Source: Juglans regia (lineage: Eukaryota > Streptophyta > Magnoliopsida > Fagales > Juglandaceae). From it: DNA of 64,000 nucleotides. Positions 48,547 to 59,561 of this stretch are shown piece by piece (positions within the stretch are counted from its first letter, which is position 1; every line of letters starts with the position of its first letter). The notes beneath the pieces were generated by a model. That model made no database searches. It was not told the DNA's origin and saw only the letters and a list, made by a program, of their open reading frames with translations. Position numbers and translations under genes: made by a program. The stretch spans positions 8,935,985 through 8,999,984 of the forward strand of contig NC_049902.1 in assembly GCF_001411555.2 (NCBI RefSeq), written 5' to 3'.

Positions 48547-48886
48547 CTGCAACAGTTGTTAATATAAACAATTAGTAAGCATCATATGGTATAAAAGAAA
48601 TCTTATACAGAAGTCCTGCTTGTCAAACATATAATTAAAAACACAAGTACAAGATCCAAGAGCAGAGCTCAACATTTCTTGTAGAAAAGATTAGGGTCTC
48701 GTAATAGACTGATAAAGGAAATAAGTGGAGGAAGGCATTAACCCCCAAGACCTGAGTTGGCTTCTTGTGATGAATTTATAATCAGTGGGAGCACTTGTTC
48801 TTAATAATGTGTAAATTTACACGAGGACACCATTAACAAGAAAAATATGAAAGCCATCTTCTGGTAAATGACACATACAGGACATA

Positions 48887-49332
48887 TGTGATACCCCATA
48901 TGATATGGATAAGGGTAGGTGGTGTATGGGATCCCACATTGCTTAGGAAGGAAAAGTTCTTGCTCTTTATAAGGTTCCAATGGAGCTCCAATTGTATCAT
49001 TGACTAGTCCTTTTGGAGTATAGGCCATGTGATTTTGGCCTTCCATTAGAGCGTTACAAATGGTATCAGAGCTTATCCCAACCAGAAATGTGGGACTTGA
49101 GCCGTGCCACCTACAATGGACAAGCCCGACGAGGACGTCGGGAATTTAAGGGAGGTAGATTATGATACCCCATATGATATGGATAAGGGTAGGTGGTGTA
49201 TGGAATCCCACATTGCTTGGGAATGAGAAGTTCTTGCTCTTTATAAGGTTCCAATGGAGCTCCAATTGTATCACTGACTAGTCCTTTTGGAGTATAGGCC
49301 ATGTGGTTTGGGCCTTCCATTGGGGCGTTACA
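48887..49332 (-). mobile_element. TRIM (terminal-repeat retrotransposon in miniature), intact structure
   Basis: Two direct LTRs of 172 bp (48887-49058 and 49161-49332) start TGTGATACCCC/TATGATACCCC and end GCGTTACA. The first is followed by the tRNA-Met primer site TGGTATCAGAGC (49061-49072). The interior is only about 100 bp and ends in a purine tract TAAGGGAGGTAGAT. Flanks ACATA and CCATA match at four of five bases. No coding capacity. In its own orientation the element reads on the plus strand, while the surrounding transcript would be on the minus strand. Confidence 0.9.
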
Positions 49333-49490
49333 CCATACGCAATTTTATTGTAATTTCTTATTTGAGAAGAAGAAGAAGAAGGCAAGAGATTGTCAAAGAA
49401 GAGTAGAGAAGACAGGTCTACATAAGTCTCATCATCATAAAATACATATAAACTTCCCATTCACTAATAGAAGGGAAGTTACACAGATGT

Positions 49491-49806
49491 TATAATACCT
49501 TGGATCGTATATTAGAAGGTGGTGAATGGGATTTGACATTGTTTGGGAAGAAGTAGTAGCTGCCTTTTATAATGGATTCCAAGGGGCTCGAATTATAACA
49601 TTGACTGGTCCTTTTGGAGTAAGACCCCAAATGTGGCTTGGGCCTTCCTTGGGTCATTACAAATGGTATATGAATCAAATCCAAGAAGTGTGGGATTTGA
49701 ATCGTGCCACCTATGATAGAATGGACTCCTCACATCAAGGATTAAAGGGGAAGATTGTAACACCCTGAATTGTATATAGGAAAGTGGTGAATGCTTGGGT
49801 CGTTAC
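49491..49806 (+). mobile_element. Second TRIM of the same family, 3' LTR truncated
   Basis: Flanked by a perfect GATGT (49486-49490 and 49807-49811). The 5' LTR (49491-49661) is similar in its GGTGAATGGGAT, ATTGACTGGTCCTTTTGGAG and GGGCCTTCC blocks to the TRIM at 48887. A degraded primer site TGGTATATGAAT follows, then a 90-bp interior, a purine tract TTAAAGGGGAAGAT and a 3' LTR of only about 51 bp (TGTAACACCC to GGGTCGTTAC). Confidence 0.85.
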
Positions 49807-49811
49807 GATGT

Positions 49812-50485
49812 TCTCCTACCCTCCTCCTAGTCCATAATTCAAACAATTACCATTCTAAACTTGTAGTAGTAATCTCCTGAAATACATCAAACCAAATACA
49901 ATCACCAAATTACTATAAAGCAGATTTCTAATACATCTTGCTACTATTTGACATAGCAAAAGATGTCCGTGTCACTGACAATAGATTACATAAGCTAATG
50001 CAATATAGACATCAGAATGGAATAGCTTCCTAACAAATGACACGTTTTATTCATAGAAAGATAAGCCACAACCTTTTTTTTTTTTTTTTTTTTTCTTAAG
50101 AAGTAAAATACAGGCTTATTCATAATAGAAGTGTACAGGATTTTTAAATAACCAGACTTGAGAAAGTTGGAAATAATTATTACATTATCTGTAAGAAATT
50201 GTCAAACTATTAAGCAAAAGTAACTTTCCAGGCCTCTGAATTCTTACATAATTACACATAAAAGTTGATAAATACAACCACAAATGCTCATAATCTGTTG
50301 GGTGCACAAGTCTGAGCAACATTTAAACTTACAAACTAATGCAGCAGCAATACCAAGCCAATAAGATTGCTGGAGGAGGTCTGAGCTAAGCATTGGCTAA
50401 ATCTTGAAATTCTAAAACTCCATAATGCTTTCTAAGCCATACTAGGGATTATCCACCTTCCATACTTCTATTTAAGAATGCTCGT
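49812..50485. other. Non-coding stretch in the probable FCP1-like intron 1
   Basis: Contains a poly(T) tract (about 50073-50094). Nothing else was recognised. Confidence 0.5.
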
Positions 50486-50493
50486 GTTGCGGC

Positions 50494-51534
50494 CAAAGTT
50501 TTGAATTTCGTTCTAGTGATCATTCCGGTTAAGGTACTAGTATGAAATATTTTGGTACCAATACGTTTCGGTGTACCGTTTCGGAATAGTCGTTATATAA
50601 ATAAATTATATATATATAAATTGCATTCTAAATCTTAAAAATATCAATATAAATATTAAAAATATAATAAAAAGTGAAAAGTTACTCAAAGCTGTTTGAA
50701 AATGAAGCATAGTAAAAAGCAAAGAGATTGACAGATTGTCAGTGGGTTTTTCATTTGTACAAGAGGTTTTTTATTTATAGGAGTATACATTGCTCGAGAA
50801 AGTTAAGAGAGAGTAATGGATATTTTTATTTTCAGGAGTACTTGCTCCAGAAAGCTAAGAGAGTTTATTCCAAAAAAGAAAAAAAGTTAAGAGTTTTCTC
50901 GTTGCTCCTGAAAGCTAAGAGAGAGAATTAGAGAAAATTCTTTATTGAGAGAGAGAGAGAGAGAGAAGTGACTGCTTTTTTGTAGGTGGCCATGTTTTTA
51001 GCATCGGAGTAAGCTGGGTGTGAATTCGGGGCTGTTTTTTAATTTTAGAGGGTGGGGTGACTTCTTTTTCTCTTTGATTATTTCTTCCCAATAGGGTTTC
51101 ACTTCTAAATGGTTATGCCTTTTGTCTGTAATTCTTGTTTGTTTACATGGAGTTAGTTCCTAAAACTTCATATTTCAACATGTTTGAGCCCTGTCTTTCT
51201 ATGACATCTTTTTGTCTTGTAATTCGGTTCTTCACGAGGAGCTGTAAGAATTTCTTTTCAAAATATAAAAACTCAATCTTCATCACAGTTTTTAATCTTG
51301 GATGCCTTCTGTTTTGTTAATCATGATTCTAGAGAATTCGTACAGAGTATTTCTTCCCCCATCACTCTCTATTCCAGACTTTTCGTCATCAATGTTTTGG
51401 ACCGGAATGCTAATTTCGGCCCGAATACCAGAATCCGACCAGAATGGGCTGGAACATGCCGAAATGACCGGAATTTCAGCCGGTATGGAACATCCCTCTA
51501 AGCCGTTCTGGCCAGAACGGAAATGAAAACACTG
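50494..51534. mobile_element. Tag1-like hAT element, non-autonomous, 1.0 kb
   Basis: Left end CAAAGTTTTGAATTTCGTTC and right end (complement) CAGTGTTTTCATTTCCGTTC are inverted repeats, flanked by a perfect 8-bp GTTGCGGC (50486-50493 and 51535-51542). The CANTGTTTT start recalls Arabidopsis Tag1-type hAT ends. No transposase. The interior has three spaced copies of a CT(C)(C/G/T)(A/T)GAAAG(C/T)TAAGAGAG motif (about 50790, 50842, 50905) and a short GA tract (50949-50966). Subterminal CCGGAAT motifs cluster at the right. Confidence 0.88.
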
Positions 51535-51801
51535 GTTGCGGCAATTCCGAACAAAGGAAAAGGAATTACTCCAAGGGAACTCTCTTGTACAAGCTCAAGT
51601 CTCTAGGCTGAATAACAGGATAAACTTTTAATTTGTTACAAGCCCAAATGATGGATTCAGTAAATTCTTGCCAATAAGCACGCCCGATGGATAGAAACAC
51701 TAAACCAAAGCCTCACATACAAAATAAGCAAGGAAAAAGTGCCATATTCAAATAAAGAAAAACCATGAGACTGAATTACAACAGATGCCATGGAACAATA
51801 T

Positions 51802-51937
51802 AATTTTTTTTTTTTTTATAACCTTGGGTATCCAGGCCAGCTTGCGCACACCTCGACTAATCCCATGGGGCCCTGAAGTCAACGACTAGGTAAACCTCCA
51901 GTGGCCCTAAGGGGGACTCGAACTAGTGACTATTGGG
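51802..51937 (-). mobile_element. SINE, second family, with A-tail
   Basis: On the minus strand it contains GTTCGAGTCC (B box) and ends in an A-tract (T-run at 51803-51818 on plus). A perfect 15-bp repeat GCCATGGAACAATAT flanks it (51787-51801 and 51938-51952). Length about 136 bp. Confidence 0.88.
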
Positions 51938-51952
51938 GCCATGGAACAATAT

Positions 51953-54235
51953 CATATTGAAAAGAGTTCATCTTCCATCGGGGATGTGGTGCAAAAGCTC
52001 TCTTTACACCATCAAATAAGAAGTTGACAGATCAACTTCCCATTATTTTATAATAAAAAAAAGTGAAATGCACCAGATAATTTCCCAAAAAAAAAAAAAA
52101 CCAGAGAAATTTTCCAATCCTCTTTAAGTTGGTCTTTGGTTGTTGAGCATTTCCATCTCCAACAGTCACATCTTATCACCCACTCCCATCAGCTCCCTGT
52201 TTTAATAGCCACCCCAAGTTTGACCCTCTCACTCTTCTTCTTAGTTAGTTGGGTATTTGGATCGAAAATGAAGCCCTTGACTGTGGAGATGTTGGTTTTG
52301 TGATTTGTTCTCGTTTTCAATTTTTAAGTTTTTATGAAGTTATATTTTCTATTAGGATTCATGAATTCTCTAAAAGTTCAATACGAGAAAGAAGATAGGG
52401 TAAATAAAAATGGGTACAAGGATGGTTATGTTGTTACATTTCCCAAGGCTCAAGTAGATGCTCTGTTTATGGCAGAAACTTTAGGAAGGAAATGGTAGTA
52501 AGTATAGAAGTTGAGCAAACTTAGTAGCGTCAAAGGATCCTTTTTGAAGCAAGAGAGGATAAATGGAGAGAGAAATTTTATGAAGATTAAACTGCCAGTT
52601 TTGATAGATTCAAGCAAAATGAACTTTAAAGATGCACTCCAACAAAATGAGATTCTGGTAAAATATTGTGCCATGTATTAGGAAATATGCATGCCTTGAT
52701 AATTTTCTAGAAAAAAAAATGCATAAAAAAATCACAAGGTCATTCTGCAAAGTAGTTGTGAGCTTGTGAACACTGCAAGGTGATTCTGGGAAAATATTGT
52801 GACATGTGTTAAGATACTGCTTTCACTCTTTTCTCAACCAAGGTGATGGAGCCAAAATCTCTTTGTGGAAACTGAACATGAAAACATGATGTAACCTCTA
52901 GTAAAAATTAATCAGAGTAGGTGGCAAGCATCAGCTACTGTTTTCATCTGCAGCCAGCAGACCAGGGCGAGATGTGTAGCAGAGATTGAAGGGATCACAG
53001 CTAAACTCAGAGGCTGGAAAATATCTCTCAGAATGAGATTTATATGAATTTGGGAATCAATTCAGGTCAACTCATTTTTCTGAAAATACTGGGAAGCTGA
53101 CATGCCATCTTCCCATTAGAAGGTGTAAAATAAGGTTTTGCACCGCATCCTGATCAAAGCCCATCTCTTTTAAAAACCAGTAGACTATATAAAATTCTGA
53201 AAAGTTATAAAATTGGACTAAATATTTATGAACCTATATAGGAACTCACGATCATGATCACAACTTTCAGGACTTTCTGCAACTTTTAGAAGACAAATCA
53301 TTATCTTCTGTAATTAACCCTGTTGAAAATTAAACAACTTTGTAAATATATCACTGGTCTTAATAGCTTGAACAAAGCACCTTGAAGCACATATTTAAAT
53401 TTTTTTGACAAGTTAAATTTGAAATATTCTTTTTTTTCATTTTATCTCTCTTCAACTAGTGTAGGTGCTTCTCTCATATAATTGAACGTTATAGGGTTGT
53501 ACATCCTTGGTCTTTTTCTTCAATAAAATTACTTACTATCACAGTTGGTTGCAAATAAATCAATCAATCAATCAACCACAAACAAAATCACTAGACCCAA
53601 TTGAATAATTATAGCTACGTACACCACAAATGAGAACCTTTGGGTCTCTTTCAAACGCAAAGGTGGACAGGGATATTTCCAACATGCTAATGTACCTATG
53701 GGATCCTTGATTATCTTTCAATGACTATACTTCTTCCAACTATTTTGAATAACAACAAGAAGCCAATCCTATTTCTTTTCAGTAAGTGCAGAGAGGAAGG
53801 TGAGCATTGGAAGAAACATATAACCTCTGTCCCCAACTAGATGGGAGCTTATAAATAGCAAGCTTATTAATGAGACAAAATATATATATATATATATAAA
53901 TTAATCTTCCTAAATCTGAAGAGAAATAGAATGAAAAATAAAATATTTTAAGACAGCCTATAAAGGAAAGCACCTCGTCTATTTTAAGACAGGTGCTATC
54001 TAATAAACAATGATCATCCTAAAAGAAATTAATCTTCAAGGGTAACAAGTATTTGCACGCAGTATGGTAAAGAAATTATAGCAATCAGCTAGATCACCAA
54101 GTCAACAAATCCACCATGACTCAATGGATTCAATCACTTCAAATGATGCAAAGATATTCCTTGATGACGAGGAATCTCAGCATGCAAATGAAACGTATCT
54201 TTTATTTGGTTAAACCCATGACCGTGTAACACGTC
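51953..54235. other. Non-coding, probable intron sequence
   Basis: About 2.3 kb with no credible coding exon. Short A/T runs (52087-52100, 53879-53900) and a poly(T)/CAATCAATCAATCAA stretch (about 53556-53575) only. Confidence 0.5.
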
Positions 54236-54381
54236 CACAGCACATGGGTTAGGTAAATCATCAGCTTTCACCGATGGGATGTGGCCCCAAGAAGTTGTTT
54301 GCACCTAAGGGTTTAGACCTTAGACCTAGGAGGAGCATACTCCTAAGACAAGGGTCGTTACCACTTGAGCCAGCTCCTAGG
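54236..54381 (-). mobile_element. tRNA-derived SINE, copy of the 45800 family
   Basis: The minus strand starts CCTAGGAGCTGGCTCAAGTGG (A box) and includes GGTCTAAACCC at the B-box position. The downstream parts GGTGCAAACAA and GATGATTTACCTAACCCAT match the copy in the FCP1-like intron 3. Flanking duplication not identified. Confidence 0.75.
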
Positions 54382-54389
54382 GGTTTGAT

Positions 54390-55812
54390 ACAGAGATATT
54401 AAAAGTAAGGAATCATAGAGCAAAAAATTATTTCAAAACAAAATATTTTTTACAAGTCAATTGTTTCAATAGCGTAGAGGTGTGCAACCCACATACAAAG
54501 GAAGTATATAAGAGAACACAGCCTACTAAATAGAATAGGAAAAACAATAAGAGTCCATAAAATCTAGAAAACTAGCAAATCAAGAGTTGTTGCAGGCAGC
54601 CATCCAACTATGACAGAAGCCGAGTCTAATGGCTTTTAACTCTAATACTGTCCTCTTGCCAACTTCAAAGGTTCTAGCATTCCACTCTTGTGAAATACAA
54701 AACCCTAAGCATAAAGAAACGATCTACCCAAAGGGTTTCGCTAACAACTCCAGTACCTACTGGGACATTAATCCACTCAAACCCAAAAAGATGAAAGATC
54801 AATAGTTTCAACTCCCTATCTAGCTCAAAGTGAAGCAGAAGGTGATCGATGTATTCGCCACTCTGGATCCACATATAACGTCAACCAACTTTTTAACCTG
54901 TCTCTTTGTCAAATTATCCACCATAAGAATCTTCCCAATGTCCGCCGTCCAACCAAGAATGCTACAATTGAAGAAGCCTTGTTCCTCTGTATGCTTTTTC
55001 AAGGAAATGAACCTCCGACTTGAGGGTTGAGCACATCATAGAAGGATTTGACCTCAAAACAAAACACAAATTGCTTCTTCTTTTTTCTCTTTATAGAGTG
55101 GAACCTCAAGAAAGAAGAGCCCTTTGAAAAAAAACTCTAGGGCTGGGGAGTAAACCATGGATGCCATACCTCACCCACCAAGTTTTGGTGTTAAGTAACT
55201 CCTGGTGTGACATCAAACCAGAACGTCCAAATCTAAGCTCGTCCCAAGTTCATCTTTTGACTACTAAAATGCAATTGACCGGTAAATTTGTAACATAACA
55301 AGGGGAAACAAAGCATCGAGGACAGGCTAATTCCTAGTCATAACTAGCCTTTATCAACTAACTTTCCAAGTTTCTTTTCTGGGAATTTCTCAGCACTTGC
55401 CGCATTCATCAGAGCAAAGTCTTATACTTATCAGGAATATAATAGAACTGTCTCATTTCAAAGAAAAAAGCACAAAAATTTTGAATCTCGGATCTGCCGA
55501 GACGCGTAACCGCCAAACTTTTTCTTATTTTAATTGTACTTAGTTTTAATCTGCTTCAATTCGTCTCAGCAATCAAACAGAGTATCAATGAGAATGTTAA
55601 GAATAGAAGAAAACAAGTAAAACCAAGAAAAATAAACATTGCCAATGATGAAATCAACACTTATAACGCTTAATTCTGTTAGAAAGAATCTCTACCAATA
55701 CCCATTTCGTAAAAATTTGGCAACTTTGAAACGAATTGAAGATAGATCCAACAATAGATAAAACTAGAGCGACAACGTTAAAGGAACAGAGAGAGCGAGA
55801 GAGAGAGAGCAC
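54390..55812. other. Non-coding, probable intron sequence
   Basis: No gene or mobile element was recognised. Several short frames on both strands lack family signatures. A short (GA)n tract lies next to the proposed donor at 55794-55810. Confidence 0.45.
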
Positions 55813-55935
55813 CTTGTTATGGGGATTTGAGTCGCAGGGATCGTAAGAAGAAATGCGACAGACAGAGGTCGGAAAATTCGACAACTTTTCGTTGACGTGA
55901 GCTGCTTGTGCAGTTGAAACAGCATCCTCGTTGGA
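55813..55935 (-). promoter_or_regulatory. Possible first (untranslated) exon of the FCP1-like gene
   Basis: Relatively GC-rich, exon-like minus-strand sequence ending AACAAG|GTGCTC at 55813. No other donor-bearing exon lies between here and 48547, so it could be the leader exon of the gene downstream, with a 7.3-kb first intron. Upstream (plus side) the sequence becomes strongly AT-rich, as expected for a plant promoter. Transcript evidence is not available. Confidence 0.4.
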
Positions 55936-57265
55936 TTATAGATTAAGCAAATGCAAATGTCATAATATCGCGTGATTTTATATTTAGTTATTTCACTCTA
56001 AATTTATTTTTACATTAATTATTCATCTATTAATCAAAATAAAAATAAAATATTTTTAATGTAATAATTTTTTTTCTAAATTAAAAGTTATATAGAAATA
56101 TTAATATTATATAATAAGAGATTCCATATAGGAATCTTACAAGGACAATCATGCAAGCAAAGACGAATTTATCTTACAAGAACAATACAAATGCAAGAAA
56201 ATCCCAAATAGCAATATGGATTTCTTTTGCACTCTCTATCTTACAAGAAAATCTCTAATAATAAAATCCTAGACCCTCATTCCACAATAAAATCATCACA
56301 CCACTTCAATCAACATCACAATAAAACAAATTTCAAACATACTTAACTATTTTTCAAAACTTACAGCAGGATATACTGGTGCTACTAGGATAGGCTACTG
56401 CTATTGATGGACAGAAGCTACTGCGATGAAACCCCAAGTCTAGGAGGGGATTGAAAAAAAATTTCGATCGCAAGAACCCCAGCTCACAAACAAAAAGATA
56501 GAAAAGAAAAAAGGTGGGGATCGAAAAAAAAAAAAGAAAGACTCAATGTGTAAGGAGATTTTTCCTCCACTAAGCCCAAAAGGCCTGTGAATGAAAGAGA
56601 AGCAAGATCAAAAGCCTAGCCCGAGGAAGAGTCCCTAACCCAGCCCATTGGAAAGCTCCTATGAACACAACTTGTAGGAGAGATGGTGTTGCAGGAGATG
56701 AGACTCGTCGATCTGAGGATCCTTCAAGTAGTATCCAGTTTTTAAGTACCTGCCCGCACAGTAAGCGTGATATATGGAGAACCATTGATCTACTGACAGA
56801 TAAGACATGAAAGGACTAGAGGGGATATAGATTAAGAGAAAAATGTCGGAAAACCATGCCGCATTAATGGCTCCACCATCCGAACAACACGCCATAGTAA
56901 TAACGCCATCACAGAGTCACACAACATTTAAAGATTTTGACACAAGGAACAGTACGGGGGACATAAACTTCATGGAAGCAAGCACTATCTGCTCTTCAGA
57001 CATGTAGTATAAATAACAGTTCACAAGTATGAAAATATCTCTATGATCCTTAGACTGCTTCACTTATTTATAAACTTCAAAAAATATTTATTAACTTTGA
57101 CATCGAAGGTTACCCGGCCTCTAGACACACTTGGAGACAAAAAGGCAATGATTTTAATTGATCATGAGAAATGAAAGAAACCTAACAGAAATGAAGAGAT
57201 GAATGAGAGAGAAATGGAGGGGAAATACCACAGGAGAGAAATGAGTTCGGAAGAGGGAGAATCGG

Positions 57266-57297
<32 letters not shown>

Positions 57298-57443
57298 TTT
57301 ATTCCATTTGGTCTAACTGCAGTGAAATCCAAATATGACCCACAACATTAATTTACTGTAGCTAAAAGTCATTTTTTTTTATATTTGCATAATTCAATAC
57401 AATGTATCTTTTGACTCTATTATCTAAACTCCTCAATTTTATT

Positions 57444-57476
<33 letters not shown>

Positions 57477-58074
57477 TTGGATTTGCATAATGCAACGAGG
57501 ATGCTTTAACTTGTTGTGCTTGTGGATTTGCAACAGTGACGGATGGGCTAACCGTTTACCCAAAGTTACACTGGAATGGGCTTGCCTTGCTTATTGATAG
57601 GAGTGCCCATCTTCTAGTTCCAAAACAAGTCGAATCAATAGGTTTTATTCATTATTATTCCATAATACAAATCATTTTTTATAAATGTGATACTTTTTAT
57701 CACTCTTGAATTATCTCTTAATTTTTCTAAAAGAAATTTAAAAATTGATGAATAATATCACTTCATTATAATGGGATAAAGAGTGGGATAGTGGTGTTGT
57801 TTGTAAAATTTTTCATTACTGAATTGCTTGAATACTCTTGCAATAAATGTTATTAAATATTTATACGAAAATTTTGTATAGTATCAAAAATCAAACAATA
57901 TAAAAAAAAATTATAAATCTAATTTTGAAAAATTAATTTAAAAGATCATACAAAGATTTTACTCAAATCCTTGAGCTAAGAGAGAAAAATCAAAGCTTTC
58001 CAAGATAATGCATTTTGAATAAAATGCTCTAATATTTTATGTGTGAGTATAATATTTATAAAGGATGTAGATTA
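55936..58074. other. Intergenic region
   Basis: AT-rich with (GA)n at 57266-57292 and (ATT)n at 57452-57477. Frames at 56570-56895 show no family motifs. No gene recognised. Confidence 0.5.
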
Positions 58075-58273
58075 GGGTGAGTTTGGATGTTGAAGTGAGT
58101 TAAGTTGAGTTGAGTTGAGATGATAAAATATTGATAAAATATTATTTTTTAATATTATTATTATTTTGAGATTTGAAAAAGTTGAATTGTTTATTATATT
58201 TTGTATTGGAATTTGAAAAAGTTGTAATGATGAGTTAAGATGAATTGAGAGTAGTTTACTAACCAAACGCAGC
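58075..58273 (+). mobile_element. Tourist-like MITE
   Basis: Starts GGGTGAGTTTGGATG after TTA (58072-58074) and ends AACCAAACGCAGC before TAA. The core is nearly identical to the 11280 copy (TTATTATTTTGAGATTTGAA, GTTGAATTGTTTATTATATT). Confidence 0.82.
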
Positions 58274-59190
58274 TAAGAGATTCAGCCCAAAGCACAATTG
58301 TGGGAGGCACTGTTTGATAAAGAGAGCAACTATTTATTCATCATACAAGTGATTATAACATAGCTATTCATCATACAGACTTCTCACACAAAGATACTTG
58401 TTGCACAGAAAATGTTTCTACCTGGCCAACCAACTTGAGGATACCTCTACGTGTAAGTCAGGGAATCCTACATCCAAACTATCAAGTGAGGTCAAGCACG
58501 ACACCGTCCACCACAATCCCCACGAGGCATTTTCCTTCTCGTGTGAAGCACGTGCCAACGTTTAGCAGAAAGCTCCAAAACCATAAAAGAACTGCTAGGG
58601 ATAATTTTAATATATTATTAGTACTAGTCTATTAAAGATTAAGAATAAATTAATTTTAAAATTAGAATGTAACACAGAGTTATTCCATTAGTCTATTAAA
58701 AGACTAGTTCGTTATGAATGGAATAATAAAAAAGAATATTTGAAAAGATGAGGTGTTCTCTTACTCAAATTAGAGAACTACTCTTAAGAATGAATCATGT
58801 AAGTTTTAATTGAACCATGCAAGTCGAGAACATTAAATGAACAATAAATATCATAGGTACGAGCCTGAGGTTTCCATCTCCCTTGCACTTGAGACCATCT
58901 AGTTTGGGCAACAATTTAAGATCTTTTTCCCACAAATCCACTAATTAAAAGACCAAAGACCAGCCATTACACCAGTGCAATATCATTTTCATTTTTTTTT
59001 TTTTTTTTTTTCCACACTGGCTCTCATCTTTTTCTACTCCTTTGCTATGGCTGCTGCGTCTTCGTTTGCTTTGGCAAAGTTCTCATTGTTTCAAAATATA
59101 GAGAACTTCCCTCCTTATTTATGAGATAGGTTTTTTTTCACAAACAATACATGATTCCCATTTCCACATCAAATTTTTGTCATAATTAGT
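58274..59190. other. Intergenic region downstream of the CCCH gene
   Basis: No gene recognised; a poly(T) tract lies at about 58991-59011. Confidence 0.5.
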
Positions 59191-59191
59191 A

Positions 59192-59561
59192 AAAAAAATG
59201 GAAGATATTTACCGAGATATTGCAAGAACAGTAATTTTATGGATGGAAACATTTACAGAGGAGTCTAGAACAAAACACAACAGCTATATTCCAAGAAAAC
59301 CATACATGCACCCTTCGCAGCTGACTCACAACTCTGCTGAGGTTGGGATCCCAAGTAACCTTTGTGCTCAAGTTCATCCTCCCAAATGCTGTAATATTTT
59401 TCTTGCACTTGAAATTGCAAACTGCAAAAAGTACAGACTTCAAGATGCCGGCAGAAAACTCCATCTATTCACAGAACCCTACAATGTTGACAAAACTATC
59501 ATAGAGCTCAATTTGCAAATCTTCTACAGTAATAAGCTGGAATCGCAGCTTACATCATCTT
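59192..59561 (-). other. Probable 3' UTR of the CCCH gene
   Basis: Directly downstream of the TAG stop at 59562-59564 on the minus strand. A frame on the plus strand here (59198-59572) is antisense and unsupported. Confidence 0.45.

Noticed and set aside
48340..48552. 70-codon minus-strand frame upstream of the FCP1-like gene
   Set aside because: It ends in a stop before the donor and cannot join the coding exons in phase; a leader exon is more likely than a separate protein.
56570..56895. Overlapping minus-strand frames at 56.6-56.9 kb
   Set aside because: No recognisable motif, and no agreement between frames; treated as chance ORFs.
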